NCBI GenBank assembly: GCA_030146295.1
Contig: JASLCD010000090.1
Location: 1-12,676 of the forward strand
DNA length: 12,676 nucleotides
Direction of reading: 5' to 3'
From: Chryseobacterium sp.
Lineage (GTDB): Bacteria > Bacteroidota > Bacteroidia > Flavobacteriales > Weeksellaceae
The notes beneath the pieces are model-generated. The model saw nothing but the letters and a program-made list of their open reading frames with translations, was not told where the DNA came from and did no database searches. This document shows positions 12,128 to 12,676 of this stretch, piece by piece. The first letter of the stretch is position 1; each line of letters begins with the position of its first letter. Both the position numbers and the translations under genes were made by a program.

Positions 12128-12676
12128 TGGAAAACAAAGTAAAAGCAGGAATCATGGGCGTTTGCATCGGTGACGCTCTTGGTGTTCCTGTAGAATTCAA
12201 AAAAAGAGAAGATTTAAAATATTTTCCGGTAACAAAAATGCTGGAATACATGTCCTGGAATCAGCCCAAAGGAACCTGGAGTGATGACAGCTCTCTGACC
12301 CTATGTCTTGCTGATGAACTTACCAAAGGCTATGACTTGGAAAAGATCGGGCAAAGTTTTGTAAAATGGAATAAATATGGTCACTGGACTGCCCATGGAA
12401 GACTTTTTGATATAGGAGGAACAACAAGGCATGCCTTGGCGAGATTAATTAAAGGGGAAAGCGCGAGATTTTCAGGAAATATTTTTGAAGAAGATAACGG
12501 AAATGGTTCTTTGATGAGAATTCTTCCTCTTGCTTTTTATCTTGAAAATGAAAATAATATTCAAAAGCTTTATCTTACGGTAAAAGAAGTCTCAGCAATA
12601 ACACATGGTCATTTCCGTTCTGTTTTTGCGTGTTTCATCTATGTACTTTTTGCGATTGAATTATTAAAAGGTAAGA
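12127..12676 (+). CDS. ADP-ribosylglycohydrolase (ARH/DraG family), 3' truncated by the window edge
   Basis: Open from ATG 12127 to the last base, 183 codons seen; the family usually has about 250-350 residues. The N-terminal half matches the ARH fold: AGIMGVCIGDALGVPVEF (7-24), GTWSDDSSLTLCLAD (49-63) with S52-D53-D54 as a metal motif of the T/S-D-D type, HGRLFDIGGTTRHAL (90-104), NGNGSLMRILPLA (124-136) and THGHFRS (159-165). ARH enzymes use Mg2+ to remove ADP-ribose from Arg, Ser or other residues, or from O-acetyl-ADP-ribose. The second Mg2+ motif (DxDT/S) would lie past the edge. ATG 12127 overlaps the sirtuin stop in TGATG. It is the last gene visible, and the cluster probably continues. 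Confidence 0.9.
   Translation, partial: MENKVKAGIMGVCIGDALGVPVEFKKREDLKYFPVTKMLEYMSWNQPKGTWSDDSSLTLCLADELTKGYDLEKIGQSFVKWNKYGHWTAHGRLFDIGGTTRHALARLIKGESARFSGNIFEEDNGNGSLMRILPLAFYLENENNIQKLYLTVKEVSAITHGHFRSVFACFIYVLFAIELLKGK

Noticed and set aside
1..12676. tRNA, rRNA, CRISPR arrays, insertion sequences or attachment sites
   Set aside because: No repeat-spacer pattern, transposase, integrase, terminal inverted repeats or RNA-gene signature was seen by eye.

Overview
The window looks like a chromosomal segment of a Flavobacteriia species, most like Chryseobacterium or a close relative. The signs are low GC with A/T-rich spacers, start codons mostly without strong Shine-Dalgarno sequences, Bacteroidetes-type promoter cores (TAnnTTTG), and protein sequences typical of that group. 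The organism call is inference from general appearance; no database search was possible.

Left part (1-3835): lepA (elongation factor 4) ends at a strong terminator. Next is a decayed DinD-like gene with two frameshifts and an internal deletion, then a bidirectional terminator shared with a convergent DUF1579-type lipoprotein gene. A divergent gene (3010-3705) encodes a Nudix plus winged-helix regulator of the NrtR type and ends at its own terminator.

Right part (3940 to the window end): thirteen genes on the + strand, tightly packed or overlapping. In order they are NADAR, a 2OG-Fe(II) dioxygenase, a SLOG/YspA-like protein, a small helical protein, a VWA/MIDAS protein, a divergent adenylosuccinate synthetase paralog, an ALC1/TARG1-type macro domain, a fusion of a 'crystallin J1-like' domain to a bacterial PARG domain, DUF4291, a MacroD-type macro domain, a membrane-anchored SUKH protein, a class III sirtuin and an ADP-ribosylglycohydrolase (cut by the window edge). 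Five are families known to bind or hydrolyse ADP-ribose linkages, and the sirtuin consumes NAD+ to make O-acyl-ADP-ribose, so the cluster is an ADP-ribose/NAD+ turnover and repair island.

The main new observation is a shared regulatory site. An imperfect palindrome TTTGYGT-N7-ACRCAAA occurs at the regulator's own promoter (2982-3002), twice before NADAR (3940-3960 and 3994-4014) and once inside the cluster before the helical/VWA pair (5561-5581). Two of the four copies overlap a TAnnTTTG promoter core. This is the expected layout if the Nudix regulator autoregulates and represses the cluster, with ADP-ribose or NAD-derived ligands as the likely signal. Other points of interest are the PurA paralog with a rebuilt aspartate loop and guanine site, the DUF4291 gene whose conserved N-terminus is preceded by ATA instead of ATG, and the possible transferase/eraser fusion.
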